Assembly (NCBI GenBank): GCA_963828385.1
Contig: CAWHEF010000002.1
Coordinates: 2,930,550-2,994,549 of the forward strand
Direction: 5' to 3'
DNA: 64,000 nt
Source of the DNA: Bog-756 sp963828385
GTDB lineage: Bacteria; Actinomycetota; Acidimicrobiia; Acidimicrobiales; RAAP-2
Positions 27,134 through 35,570 of this stretch are shown here, piece after piece. Below the pieces are notes generated by a model. That model was not told the origin of the DNA and did not search any database. It worked only from the letters and a program-made list of their open reading frames with translations. Each line of letters begins with the position of its first letter. Position 1 is the first letter of the stretch. Position numbers and translations under genes: made by a program.

Positions 27134-27825
27134 GAGAGGCTCCAATCGACAGTTCGCGTCCCGACACGTGCTGGAGCCGGGTCGCTCGGGAGTCCGGAGG
27201 GGGCAGATACGGCGAGCATGCCTGGGACAGAGGCGCGGTCACGGCTGGCACCCCAGGCACCCCACCGTCCCCGCCGAACGCCGCGGGTCATTGCCACAAC
27301 CGCAGCCAGCACGACCGTTCCGAGCAGGAGGGAGGGCACGACGTACACCCTCCCGGACGGGTGCTCGACGGCGATCAACCGCGCCGAGGACACGAGGCTC
27401 GGATCGTCGGCGACGGTCAGCACCGGCACCTTCTGGCCGGTGGTGTGGGGGGCAATGCCCGGGACGCCGGCGTGGTAGCGGCGTCCGTCCACGGTGTAGG
27501 TCCCGGCGCAGGCATACCCGGCGGCGTTCGAGCCGCTTCCTCCCATCAGGCCGAGGCACCCCGTGACGGTCATTGCCACCGGCGTACCGTGGTCCCGCAA
27601 CGCCTCGATCTGGGCGTTCTTCCGGGCCCCGACCACGAAGAGCACCCCCGAAAGGGCCATGAAACCGACAAGGACGATCATGCCGATGACGGTGGCCGTA
27701 CGCCTGAGATCCGCCTCCACACCGGCCCCGCGCAGCGTCGAAACCGGCCCGTCACCCGCTTCTGACGCCGGCACGAAGCTCGGGAGCTCGCTCGCAGGGC
27801 TGTGCCGCTCGGGAACCATCGTCAC
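27130..27825 (-). CDS. DUF3592-like membrane protein
   Basis: The 231-residue protein has two membrane helices (VIGMIVLVGFMALSGVLFVVGA near 46-67 and VVPSLLLGTVVLAAVVAM near 165) flanking an extracytoplasmic beta-rich domain with TPVAMTVTGCLG, YACAGTYTVDGRRYHAG and KVPVLTVADDPSL. This layout, two helices around a beta-barrel with a 'P..V.Y.P.dP' motif, is that of DUF3592. Two Cys in the outer domain could pair. It overlaps the next membrane gene and is probably transcribed with it. Confidence 0.7.
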   Translation of the reverse strand: MTMVPERHSPASELPSFVPASEAGDGPVSTLRGAGVEADLRRTATVIGMIVLVGFMALSGVLFVVGARKNAQIEALRDHGTPVAMTVTGCLGLMGGSGSNAAGYACAGTYTVDGRRYHAGVPGIAPHTTGQKVPVLTVADDPSLVSSARLIAVEHPSGRVYVVPSLLLGTVVLAAVVAMTRGVRRGRWGAWGASRDRASVPGMLAVSAPSGLPSDPAPARVGTRTVDWSLS

Positions 27826-27999
27826 CTGTCCCGCCCCGACGGTCGTTTGACGCCACCTGCCGGCGGCCTGGACGGGGACCGGGGCGACGTCACCGTGGTC
27901 CCACTGTGCCCGGTCGTGATTTCCCCCGTGCTACGCCGATGTTTCGGCTCGATGAACTCCCAGACGCCCTACCTCCGGCCCGGCCCTGGTTCGTGCCCG

Positions 28000-28039
28000 C
28001 CCGGCCACCCGGCCACCCGGCCACCCGGCCGCCCGGCCA
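28000..28039. repeat. Five 8-bp tandem copies of CCCGGCCA
   Basis: Five adjacent copies of CCCGGCCA (fourth ends in G) lie 24 bp before the start of the cyclic-nucleotide-binding gene. The 8-bp period rules out a coding role. It abuts the putative -10 box. Confidence 0.85.
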
Positions 28040-28049
28040 CACGCCGCGC

Positions 28050-28055
28050 TAGCTT
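28050..28055 (+). promoter_or_regulatory. -10 box for leaderless cNMP-binding gene
   Basis: TAGCTT ends 7 nt before the ATG at 28063, with no Shine-Dalgarno sequence, as expected for a leaderless message. Confidence 0.35.
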
Positions 28056-28062
28056 TTCGGCC

Positions 28063-28485
28063 ATGGCTCCCCGAACGAAGGCTCTCGACCTGAAGAGCAT
28101 CTGGCTGTTCTCCAATTGCTCGGCCTCCGAGCTGCGCAAGATCCGAAGCTCACTGGACGAGGTCGAGGTGCCCTCCGGAAAGGTCATCGTCGAGGAGGGA
28201 AGGGTGGGGCTCGAGCTCTTCCTCATCGTCACGGGCAAAGCCGCCGTCAAGCGTCGGGGCAGGAAGGTCGCCGTGCTCGGACCGGGCGACTACTTCGGCG
28301 AACTGGCCCTCCTCGACCGCCGGCCTCGGTCGGCGTCGGTCATCTCTGAGACGGACATGGACCTCCTCGTCCTGTCGCAGCGGCAGTTCAACGGACTGCT
28401 CCACTCGATGCCGACCATCTCGCGCAAGCTCCTCGCCGCCATGGCCACCAGGTTGCGGGAGGCGGACGCCCTGGCCTACGACTGA
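28063..28485 (+). CDS. Stand-alone cyclic-nucleotide-binding domain protein
   Basis: The 140-residue product is a single CRP/FNR-type cNMP-binding beta-barrel: LKSIWLFSNCSASELRKIRSSLDEVEVPSGKVIVEEG, then LVLTGKAAVKRRGRKVAVLGPGDYFGELALLDRRPRSASV in the phosphate-binding cassette (shown here in part). The cassette FGELALLDRRPRSA has the Gly-Glu and Arg that bind cyclic nucleotide. There is no helix-turn-helix, so it is not itself a DNA-binding regulator. It ends inside the convergent Fe-S oxidoreductase gene (10-bp overlap). Confidence 0.85.
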   Translation: MAPRTKALDLKSIWLFSNCSASELRKIRSSLDEVEVPSGKVIVEEGRVGLELFLIVTGKAAVKRRGRKVAVLGPGDYFGELALLDRRPRSASVISETDMDLLVLSQRQFNGLLHSMPTISRKLLAAMATRLREADALAYD

Positions 28486-30566
28486 TCGGCGGTCCGCTCG
28501 ACGGTCTGCTGGGTGGTCCGCTGGGTGGTCCGCTCGACCATCGACTCCTCGAGCAGCTGGGAGAGGTCGAGGACACGGACATCGTCCTCTTTGGCGTTGG
28601 CTCTCACGGCATCGTCGAGCATGATCATGCAGTAGGGGCAGGCGGTCGAGACCACGTCGGCACCGGTCCCGATCGCCTCCTCGGTGCGTTCCATGTTGAC
28701 CCGCTTGCCCAGGTTCTCCTCCAGCCACATGCGGGCGCCGCCCGCCCCGCAGCAGAAGCCGCGTTCGCGGCACCGCCGCATCTCGACCTGGTTGGCACCG
28801 GGGATGGCGTCGATGACCGACCGTGGCTCGTCGAACACGCGGTTGTGGCGACCGAGGTAACAGGGGTCGTGATAGGTCACCGTGCCGGCATACCCGCCGC
28901 CGGGAGTGAGACGCCCGGCGGAGACAAGATGGTCGAGCAACTGGCTGTGATGGATGACCTCGAAGTTCCCGCCGAGGGATGGGTACTCGTTGGCCAGTGT
29001 GTTGAAGCAGTGCGGGCAGGTGGCGATAACCTTCTTGACCCCTGCGGCCTCCAGCGTCTCGATGTTGCCCCGGGCCTGCTCCTGGTAGAGGTATTCGTTG
29101 CCGAGACGCCGGGCCGGATCCCCGGTGCAACGCTCCTTCGGGCCGAGGATGGCGAACGACACGCCGGCACGGTGCAGCATCCGGGCCGTGGCCTGCGCCC
29201 CTTTCCGGGCCCGTTCGTCGAGGGCGCCGGCACATCCCACCCAGTAGAGGTACTCGACGTCGTCGGGGATGGTGCCCGAGACCACGGGGACGTCGAAGTC
29301 GAGGGACTCGGTCCAGTCGGTCCGCTTGGAGGAGCCGAGGCCCCACGGGTCGCCCTGGTTCTCGATGTTGCGCAGCATGAGCCCGGCCTCGGTCGGGAAC
29401 CGGGATTCCATCAGCACCTCGTAGCGGCGCATGTCGACGATGGTGTCGATGTGCTCGATGTCCACCGGGCACTCCTCGACGCAGGCACCGCAGGTGGTGC
29501 AGGACCACAGCACGTCGGGATCGATGACCGAGGGGACGAGGCTGTCGACCTCTTGACCGGTGGCCCGGTTGTTCGCCATCACCCGGTCCGCAACGGAGAA
29601 GAGGTTGTCCCGCAGGTCCATGATGACCAGCTTCGGAGACAGGGGCTTTCCCGTGTTCCAGGCCGGGCACTGGGACTGGCACCGTCCGCACTCGGTGCAG
29701 GTGGCCAGGTCCAACAGCTGCTTCCACGAGAAGTCCTCGATCCGCCCTGCCCCGAAGACCACCTCGTCCTCGTCGCCCACGTCCTCCATCGACATGTCCG
29801 GTGTGGACGCCAGGGCGCCGAGGGCCCTCGGCCGACGGGAGGTCACGACGTTGATCGGCGCCAGGAAGATGTGGAGGTGCTTCGAGTAGGACACGAAGAC
29901 GAGGAAGCCGGTGATGATGGCGACGTTGGCCAGAAGGGCCACTGTCTCGATGACGCTGTTCACCCCGGTGCCGAGGGGGGCAAGGGCTCGGGCGATCCCG
30001 TGCGAGGCGAACGCCCACCATCCGTAGGGGAAGTTGCCGGTGTTGACCTGAGCCGCCCGGTACAGGAGCAGGGTGACGATGACCCCGAAGATCATGAGCA
30101 GGACCAGCCATGCCGCCGTCGTGTGGGAACCGAAGAATCGGGACCGTCTGCTCTCCCTCTTGGGGGAGTTCTTCACCCGGATGGCGACGAACACCAGAAG
30201 GGAGACGATGACGGCGACGGCGAAGAAGTCCTCGAGGAACCCGATGACGGCGGTGTGACCTATGAGGGGGAGATGGAAGTTGCGCTGGAAAAGGTCCCCG
30301 TAGGCCTCGATGATGGTCAGGAGCAGGATGGTGAAGCCCCAGAACGTGAAGGCATGGGCAAGTCCCGGCACCGTCCACTGGAGGAGCTTCTTCTGACCGC
30401 CAACCTCGACGACCTCGGCCTTGATCCGCTTCGGCACGTCCCGGAAGCGGGAGGGAGCGGCCTGCTCACCAGCCGAGATGAGCTGGAAGAGCCAGAAGAA
30501 CCGGCGACCGGCGATGGCGAACATGACCACCGTGATCCCGACTCCTACGGCGATTCTGAGGGGCAC
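28476..30566 (-). CDS. Membrane (Fe-S) oxidoreductase, NarI-HdrC-CCG fusion
   Basis: This 696-residue protein joins an N-terminal heme-b-type membrane domain (about five helices in residues 1-230, NarI-like), two 4Fe-4S clusters (CTECGRCQSQCP and CTTCGACVEECP), and two CCG domains (YHDPCYLGRHN and FCCGAGGARMW) of the heterodisulfide-reductase/GlpC type. The same architecture is known in actinobacteria as an iron-sulfur-binding reductase, thought to move electrons between a dehydrogenase and the quinone pool. Start GTG 30566 has AGGAGG. The last 15 residues (VERTTQRTTQQTVERT) come from a short repeat and look like recent tail growth. Confidence 0.88.
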   Translation of the reverse strand: MPLRIAVGVGITVVMFAIAGRRFFWLFQLISAGEQAAPSRFRDVPKRIKAEVVEVGGQKKLLQWTVPGLAHAFTFWGFTILLLTIIEAYGDLFQRNFHLPLIGHTAVIGFLEDFFAVAVIVSLLVFVAIRVKNSPKRESRRSRFFGSHTTAAWLVLLMIFGVIVTLLLYRAAQVNTGNFPYGWWAFASHGIARALAPLGTGVNSVIETVALLANVAIITGFLVFVSYSKHLHIFLAPINVVTSRRPRALGALASTPDMSMEDVGDEDEVVFGAGRIEDFSWKQLLDLATCTECGRCQSQCPAWNTGKPLSPKLVIMDLRDNLFSVADRVMANNRATGQEVDSLVPSVIDPDVLWSCTTCGACVEECPVDIEHIDTIVDMRRYEVLMESRFPTEAGLMLRNIENQGDPWGLGSSKRTDWTESLDFDVPVVSGTIPDDVEYLYWVGCAGALDERARKGAQATARMLHRAGVSFAILGPKERCTGDPARRLGNEYLYQEQARGNIETLEAAGVKKVIATCPHCFNTLANEYPSLGGNFEVIHHSQLLDHLVSAGRLTPGGGYAGTVTYHDPCYLGRHNRVFDEPRSVIDAIPGANQVEMRRCRERGFCCGAGGARMWLEENLGKRVNMERTEEAIGTGADVVSTACPYCMIMLDDAVRANAKEDDVRVLDLSQLLEESMVERTTQRTTQQTVERTADQS

Positions 30567-30634
30567 TGCGTTCCTCCTATGGGGTTACTGAAGAGTAACA
30601 AAGGCGGTGGGCCGTGCGACAACGCTGGTCCTCG

Positions 30635-31198
30635 TCATGGGCGGAAGTTGTCGGCATACCTGCTGGGGGTGGGTCCCCATTGGCCCTGATACTTGGACCG
30701 GAGCCTCTCGGATCCGTAGGGATGGTCGGCAGTGGTCGTCATCTGCAAAAAGCTGATCTGGCCGACCTTCATCCCCGGATAGACCGTGATCGGAAGGTTG
30801 GCCACGTTGGAAAGCTCGAGGGTCAGGTTGCCGTCCCAGCCGGCATCCACAAAACCGGCGGTGGAGTGGATGAGCAGGCCGAGGCGGCCGAGCGACGACT
30901 TCCCTTCGAGCCGGGCCACCAGATCGTCGGGGAGCGTGACCCTCTCCTTCGTCGATCCGAGCACGAACTCCCCGGGGTGGAGGATGAGCGGGTCCTCTCC
31001 CGTGTCCACCAGCTCGGTCAGGTCCTCCTGGCTCTCGCGCACGTCGATCACCCGGCTCGTGTGGTTGCGGAAGAGCCGGAAGTAGTGGTCGACGTGGAGA
31101 TCGACCGAGGACGGCTGGATGCAGCTTTCGTCGAAGGGGTCGATCTTGATCGTCCCCTCTTCGAGCGCCTTGCGGATGGAGCGGTCGGAGAGAACCAT
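30635..31198 (-). CDS. dcd: dCTP deaminase
   Basis: Dcd turns dCTP into dUTP for dTMP synthesis; the actinobacterial enzyme is often bifunctional and yields dUMP. The 187-residue trimeric-fold protein has IQPSSVDLHVD, LEGKSSLGRLGLLIHSTAGFVDAGWDG (substrate and catalytic Glu region nearby in LTLEL), and the C-terminal SKYQGQWGPTPSR that closes the active site. A TATCGT box lies 9 nt before the ATG and no strong ribosome site is seen. Confidence 0.95.
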   Translation of the reverse strand: MVLSDRSIRKALEEGTIKIDPFDESCIQPSSVDLHVDHYFRLFRNHTSRVIDVRESQEDLTELVDTGEDPLILHPGEFVLGSTKERVTLPDDLVARLEGKSSLGRLGLLIHSTAGFVDAGWDGNLTLELSNVANLPITVYPGMKVGQISFLQMTTTADHPYGSERLRSKYQGQWGPTPSRYADNFRP

Positions 31199-31255
31199 GC
31201 CGGTCAGACGATAGTGGGGCCTGACCCAGCCGGCCTACTCGCCGCCCAGATCCCT

Positions 31256-32056
31256 TCATCCCACCGTTACGACGGCGGGTACAGGAGTGTCGGCCTCGAA
31301 GAATTCGTGAACGAGCGCATCGACCCCGATGCCGAAGACGGTCCACTCGCGGAGCGCACCCCCCGGGCCGGTCGGGAGGAGGATGCCGGACATCTCGCTG
31401 TCCACGCGATTGCGGAGCGCACACCCTTCAGCCAGGGCGGACGCGGCCACCGTGAACTGGCGCAGGGTGAGGCCGCGCCGCAGTCTGAGCCCGAGCCCGT
31501 TGCCGATGCGGGCCATCTCCTCCTCGTCGCCGTCGGTCAGTCTCTTGTAGCCGTCGAGCAGCGCTTCCTTGATCCGGCGCTTCTCGTCGGTCATGTGTCC
31601 GATCGTTCCGAGCGCCCAGACGCCGAGCCAGACCGACCAGGCCCGAGAGTTACGGAGAAGGCTCATGTTGGCCTGGGCACCGACTCGACAGAACTCGCGC
31701 ATGGCCGCTTCCGACCCCAACGGCGCCCCGGCCCGCAGCATTCCGATCTCCACGCTTGTCGCCTCCGCGGTGAAGGCGTGACGCTCGGGGTCATCGGTGT
31801 CCGCCGCCACCAGGGACAGCACGTCGGCCTGATAGTCGGCCTGGTTCTTCCAGATGCGACCGATGACCGATGCGTTCGTCAGGCGGACCCCGGTCTCACG
31901 TTCCACTCGCTCGAAGACCCGCTTGAAGGTAACGTTGCCCGCCCCCAAACCGAGCCCCTGCTCGCGGAGGATCGTCAGGGCGGTGTCGAGGAGCAGGGCG
32001 CGCAGCTCCTCGCGACTACGTCGTGGCCTCGTCCGCCGGTCATCGCAGGTTGCCAT
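31256..32056 (-). CDS. TetR-like regulator, paralogue A
   Basis: The 266-residue protein has a basic N-terminus, a TetR-like DNA-binding region with extended spacing (TFKRVFERVERETGVRL then NASVIGRIWKNQADYQADVL), and an all-helical ligand domain. Its closest relative in this window is the gene at 51511-52311: the same 'VFER..TG.RL.NASVI...W.NQAD.QADVL' block and the same C-terminus (RQFTVAA-AL-EGC-LR, TGP.G...EWT..GIG..ALV..FFE). I know no function for this subfamily. It lies beside the tRNA-Gly island and may repress itself; no operator was found. Confidence 0.75.
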   Translation of the reverse strand: MATCDDRRTRPRRSREELRALLLDTALTILREQGLGLGAGNVTFKRVFERVERETGVRLTNASVIGRIWKNQADYQADVLSLVAADTDDPERHAFTAEATSVEIGMLRAGAPLGSEAAMREFCRVGAQANMSLLRNSRAWSVWLGVWALGTIGHMTDEKRRIKEALLDGYKRLTDGDEEEMARIGNGLGLRLRRGLTLRQFTVAASALAEGCALRNRVDSEMSGILLPTGPGGALREWTVFGIGVDALVHEFFEADTPVPAVVTVG

Positions 32057-32573
32057 CGGTCTCGCAATACTGACGGCGACACCGACTTGGTGCCCCTAGC
32101 CCTTCCCCGATCATGCACGTCCGTACCGACGGGTGGCAACGATCCAGGTCCGGCGAATGCAGGCGGGCGCGAGCATTGGGGCCCGTGCCGGTGACAGGCG
32201 CATCACTGCGCCGATCCCGACCTTGTGAGTGGATTATTTTGCAACTAACGATTGCATTTGGCAGGAAGCGGGACAATACTGAACGAGTTGGCGGCGGATC
32301 CCCTGAAGACCCCGGTGGCGGCCGGGGTATCTTCGGTCGGCCGTTCGCGCCCCGGTATTTCGTTCGTCCCCATGACGAACAGGTCGTCGGTTGCGAACGC
32401 GAGCATCCGTGGCGGAGGGCGACGCACAGCGCTGTGCCCGTCGGTCCTTGTCGTCGGGCCGGCAGGTGCTCAAAGAAGGTGCGCGCCGCGTGGCCGACCC
32501 CGGGCACGGGGAGGGCTACACGAATGCGATGCCAGCGAGGTCAAAGCTCAGACACGCTAGGGTCGCGGGCCAC
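32057..32573. other. 517-bp region without a convincing gene
   Basis: Several short ORFs overlap in conflicting frames on both strands with no recognisable domain. Base composition is mixed, less GC-rich than the neighbouring genes around 32220-32290. It probably contains the promoter of the TetR-like gene and of the tRNA. Confidence 0.5.
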
Positions 32574-32644
32574 GCGGGCGTAGTTCAGAGGCAGAACATC
32601 AGCTTCCCAAGCTGAGAACGCGGGTTCGATTCCCGTCGCCCGCT
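32574..32644 (+). tRNA. tRNA-Gly (CCC)
   Basis: Acceptor arms GCGGGCG and CGCCCGC pair fully. The D-arm is GTTC/GAAC, the anticodon stem TCAGC/GCTGA encloses loop TTCCCAA with anticodon CCC, and the T-arm is GCGGG-TTCGATT-CCCGT. It is 71 nt long with no encoded CCA. It reads GGG codons. Confidence 0.93.
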
Positions 32645-33445
32645 CTCGTCATCCCCGTGGTCAGCGGCGTTGTCGTCAACATCCCCGGTCTGCTCCTCGT
32701 CGACCATGGCACATTCATGGCACATTTTTGCCATGGCTCTCATGTGCGAGTCCGGTTCATCCTTGACACTGTGGCTCCGGTACCTGCTTGACACTTTCCG
32801 GACGCGGTTCCGGTACCTGGGCGACACTGGCTCCGGTAGGTCGGCGACACTTCATGCGCAGCCCGTCGTATATACGGACCTCGCGATAGCGGCCCGTGCC
32901 TTTGGACTCAGTTATGCAGCATCCTGGGCGATCGCTTCCGGCATCATTGGCAAGGACGATGGCGAGCAGTGGAGCGCGGACCTCTCGCAGGCGGATGCCG
33001 AAGGACGATTCGTTGCCTCCGTTACCGGCTTTCGGCTGCATGGGCGCAAGTAACAAGTAAGGGGAGGGTCGTCGCCCCTGGCGTGCCAAACCACCACGAC
33101 CACCACTTTTTTTTCGTGGGCAGAGCGTGGCGCTTGAAACAGGTGTGCAGCCTCGCGGACTTCGGGCCAACAACGTGCCGGATCGATCTGGCACAACGGA
33201 CATGGCGCAAATGAGGGACCAAGCGGTGGAATGGGTTCGCCCGGCTGCGCAGTGTCCTCGCTTTCGAGCAGGAGGGCAGGCGCTTCGTGCGAGCCCCACT
33301 GCCATCGGTCTATACCTTGTATTCATGCTTGTGGTCACAGCTCGGGGGATCTTTCTGGTGATCCGGAGGATTGACCCTCCGCGCACTCGATGGGGAGACG
33401 GCAGAGGGCGATACGTGCCTCGGGTATCGGAGAGGTGACGAGGTG
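32645..33445. other. Gene-poor island next to tRNA-Gly
   Basis: No ORF here looks like a protein gene. The stretch is less GC-rich than the rest (for example a TTTTTTTT run near 33107) and begins right after the tRNA 3' end, a usual landing site for mobile DNA. I found no integrase and no clear copy of the tRNA 3' end by eye. Confidence 0.5.
32751..32851. repeat. Four 20-bp direct repeats, IS21-end-like array
   Basis: Variants of TCCGGTACCTGGGCGACACT start at 32751, 32776, 32809 and 32832. The third is the best copy; all keep TCCGGT and (T/C)GACACT. On the opposite strand they read AGTGTCGCC-AGGTACCGGA, which resembles the multiple subterminal repeats at ends of IS21-family elements. No IstA/IstB gene remains. 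Confidence 0.65.
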
Positions 33446-33709
33446 ATGTCGGATACAGCCCTTGCCGGAGGTGCCCTGGCAGGAGTGGGCATCTCGATCG
33501 TCTACTACGCAGTGTGTATCCGGCTCGTGCTGAAGAGAACGCCCAAGCACCTGGCCCGTCACTTTCACGAGTCCGATAGTCCAGTTCGATTCAGACGCGA
33601 CTCCCCTGTCTGGGCGAGACTGGCTCTGGTACCTGGGCAATACTGGTTGCGATTGGTAAACGACACCTCGGTATCCGCGGTTCCCACGCCGCATCTACGA
33701 TTCGCGTAA
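33446..33709 (+). CDS. Small membrane protein, 3' end made of repeats
   Basis: The 87-residue frame starts at ATG 33446 with a GAGG-containing leader. Residues about 5-28 (LAGGALAGVGISIVYYAVCI) form one membrane helix, then a basic segment (RLVLKRTPKHLARHF). From about residue 52 the frame reads through the second repeat array, so the original C-terminus was probably lost when the repeats arrived. No family recognised; it may be a remnant. Confidence 0.35.
   Translation: MSDTALAGGALAGVGISIVYYAVCIRLVLKRTPKHLARHFHESDSPVRFRRDSPVWARLALVPGQYWLRLVNDTSVSAVPTPHLRFA
33602..33671. repeat. Second, decayed copy of the 20-bp repeat array
   Basis: TCTGGTACCTGGGCAATACT (33625-33644) matches the first array's best copy at 17 of 20 positions in the same orientation. 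A weaker copy lies just before (33602-33621, 15 of 20) and a very weak one after (about 33652-33671). The two arrays are about 0.8 kb apart. Confidence 0.55.
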
Positions 33710-34318
33710 ATGTCATTTCGTCTGCGAGGTGCCGACTGGGATCGCATTGCGAACAATCTCGGCCAAACCGGATGGTCCCATCTACGCGCCGCCCTCGAGG
33801 CGTCGACCTGCGCTGCACTACTCGACGCGGCGCCCGAGGACTGGCATCCACTTCCCCCCGAAGAGGGGGTGGTTCGTCAGGCTGGCTTCTCCACCTACGC
33901 GGCAACCGCCGATTGCGAAATTACAGTTAATGACCTCGCGTGTGAACTCGTCGACGCACTCTCCGAGGCGGAAACGGTAAGAGCGTGGCCGCAGCTTCCG
34001 GCGTTCAACGAGACCACGTGGGTGCACTATCCACGCGGCGTAGGGCACATCACGGCGCACCGAGATCCCACCGCTTACACAGGAATCATTGCAGTGTGCA
34101 ACCTAGAAGGCGAGGCGAAGTTTCGAGTCTTTGATGTAAGGGGCCCGACCGAATGGACGACATCCGCCGGCGACGTCGTCTTGTTCTGCGGCTCTGACTG
34201 GCCGACGACGGATCGGCCTCGTCCACGACACGAAGCGGATCCGCCCCTAGTCGGTGACCGAACGATCATGACGCTACGGCACAACATTCGAGGTGCTGGA
34301 CACCGCTACGACGTTTGA
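33710..34318 (+). CDS. Putative 2OG-Fe(II) oxygenase
   Basis: The 202-residue product has the features of the double-stranded beta-helix dioxygenases: HRD at 117-119 as the HxD iron ligands in HITAHRDPTAYTG, the GDVVLF strand at 154-159, a distal His174 in RPRHEADPP, and Arg184 (DRTIMTLRHN) placed to bind 2-oxoglutarate. NETTWVHYPRG before the HxD fits the substrate-side strand. Substrate is unknown. The ATG follows the previous stop directly (TAAATG). Base composition differs from neighbours and the gene lies in the repeat-bearing island, so transfer is likely. Confidence 0.6.
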   Translation: MSFRLRGADWDRIANNLGQTGWSHLRAALEASTCAALLDAAPEDWHPLPPEEGVVRQAGFSTYAATADCEITVNDLACELVDALSEAETVRAWPQLPAFNETTWVHYPRGVGHITAHRDPTAYTGIIAVCNLEGEAKFRVFDVRGPTEWTTSAGDVVLFCGSDWPTTDRPRPRHEADPPLVGDRTIMTLRHNIRGAGHRYDV

Positions 34319-34699
34319 TCGAGCACCATCTGGCATCAATGCGTAACAGCAGCGAGGACGTGATCCCCGGTGCAACCGACGTCGTCGAGATCGAAGGTGG
34401 CCGGCTCTTTTTCCCGGACGAGCGATCCGGGAGCTAGTCAGGTCGCTGCGTCACCACTGGTCCACGTTGATACGCGCGGCATGATCGTCAGTTCTCCGAT
34501 CCGGCTGGCGACCAGTGGGGGTCACGCCCCGTCCATGCAATGAACGCCTGCGACGTCGAGGCGCCGGCTGGAGCGGGAGCCGGGTCAGAGAAGACTCGGC
34601 CGTTTCGGACCGCGGCATCGGGGAGGGGATCGATGGTCGCATGGGCAAAGGCAATGATCGATCCCCGCTGGAACCTCCAGGTCCTCGCCGACGCTGTGT
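34319..34699. other. Region between the oxygenase and the decayed CMD gene
   Basis: No intact gene seen. On the minus strand the frame of the decayed CMD gene stays open through much of this stretch but no longer resembles the family. Confidence 0.4.
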
Positions 34700-34955
34700 G
34701 CCACGCTTTCCGGCCGGACCCCGCACGGAGTTGGGCCAGCTTCCGGACCCGCGGGTCGAGGACACGACCGTGGCTCCGCTACAGAAGGAATCCCTGGACG
34801 GCGTGGTCCAGGACATCGGGAACGAGCGCGTAGGTCGTCCACCAATCTCCTCGCGTGCCATCGGCAGTTCCCGGTTGCTCAACGGGGCAGCGGTCACCGA
34901 AGACAAAATCGTAGGCGGCAAGAACCCCGGGGGAGGTGGCGTCGAGCCGCCGCAT
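34700..34955 (-). pseudogene. Carboxymuconolactone decarboxylase-family remnant
   Basis: From ATG 34955 the frame reads RRLDATSPGVLAAYDFVFGD, then a DWWTTYALVPDVLDHAVQGF block, matching the N-terminal half of actinobacterial CMD/AhpD-like proteins. A TAG at 34781-34779 stands where the family has Tyr (FLL-stop-RS). The next residues VLDPRVRKLAQLR still match ('LDP.LRELAQ.R'), after which similarity ends and the catalytic CxxxH region is absent. It lies 15 bp downstream of the VOC gene, probably once in its operon. The missing C-terminal half argues for real decay rather than one base error. Confidence 0.6.
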
Positions 34956-34970
34956 CTCCGAGCCGGGGCA

Positions 34971-35516
34971 TCAGGCGATGTCGACCGCCCGGGCCGGGGA
35001 GTGGGCGACGTCCCGGTCGGAAAAGGTCCGGGTCCACGCGGCCATCTCCAGCAGGATCCCGTCAGGGTCCTGGAAGTAGACGGAACGGACGAAGACCCCG
35101 TCATGGACCTCGGCGGCGATACCCCATTCGCTGTCGTCGTGGTTCGCCACCTCACTGCAGGACACACCGGCGCTGATCAGCCGGTCCCGGTAGTCCTCGA
35201 TCTTGTCGGCGGGAACCGCAAAGGCGACGTGGTTCATGGAGGAGATCGAACTGGTGAGCGTCCCCTGATCGGGTCGCACCCCGGGTCCGCTCACCCCCGG
35301 CACTCCCTCGGCGGCGTCCGGAAACCAGAAGAAAGCCAGGTGATCTCCTCCCCCGCAGTCAAAGAAGAAGTGCTGGCCCATCCCGGCCGGCAGCTCGATC
35401 GTCTTGACCAGCGGCATCCCGAGGACGCCCTGATAGAAGTCGACTGTCGCCGCCATGTCCGAGCACACGAGTGCCAAGTGGTTGATCCCGCCGAACTGCA
35501 TCGCTTCGTCGCTCAT
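34971..35516 (-). CDS. VOC-superfamily (glyoxalase/dioxygenase-fold) protein
   Basis: The 181-residue protein has two beta-alpha-beta-beta-beta modules. Metal-ligand positions are visible in INHLALVCSDM (His), DHLAFFWFPD (His), MNHVAFAVP (His) and YFQDPDGILLEMAAW (Glu). VFVRSVYFQDPDG is the common C-terminal VOC motif. The reaction is not predictable: glyoxalase, isomerase and ring-cleavage dioxygenase all fit. ATG 35516 has a GAGGAG-like site upstream. It starts the accessory catabolic cluster on the minus strand. Confidence 0.85.
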   Translation of the reverse strand: MSDEAMQFGGINHLALVCSDMAATVDFYQGVLGMPLVKTIELPAGMGQHFFFDCGGGDHLAFFWFPDAAEGVPGVSGPGVRPDQGTLTSSISSMNHVAFAVPADKIEDYRDRLISAGVSCSEVANHDDSEWGIAAEVHDGVFVRSVYFQDPDGILLEMAAWTRTFSDRDVAHSPARAVDIA

Positions 35517-35570
35517 CTCTGCTCCTCGCCTCAGAGTAGACCGACGGAATGCAGGGCGCCTACGTGGCTC

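Noticed and set aside
28845..30689. 614-codon plus-strand ORF antisense to the Fe-S oxidoreductase
   Set aside because: Mirror of a well-supported gene; no motif, and composition is that of an antisense frame.
32113..32583. Plus-strand ORF ending at tRNA-Gly
   Set aside because: No domain, no ribosome site, and it runs into the tRNA gene.
32574..34318. Integrative element with att sites at tRNA-Gly
   Set aside because: No integrase and no visible repeat of the tRNA 3' end downstream; only IS-like repeats support mobility.
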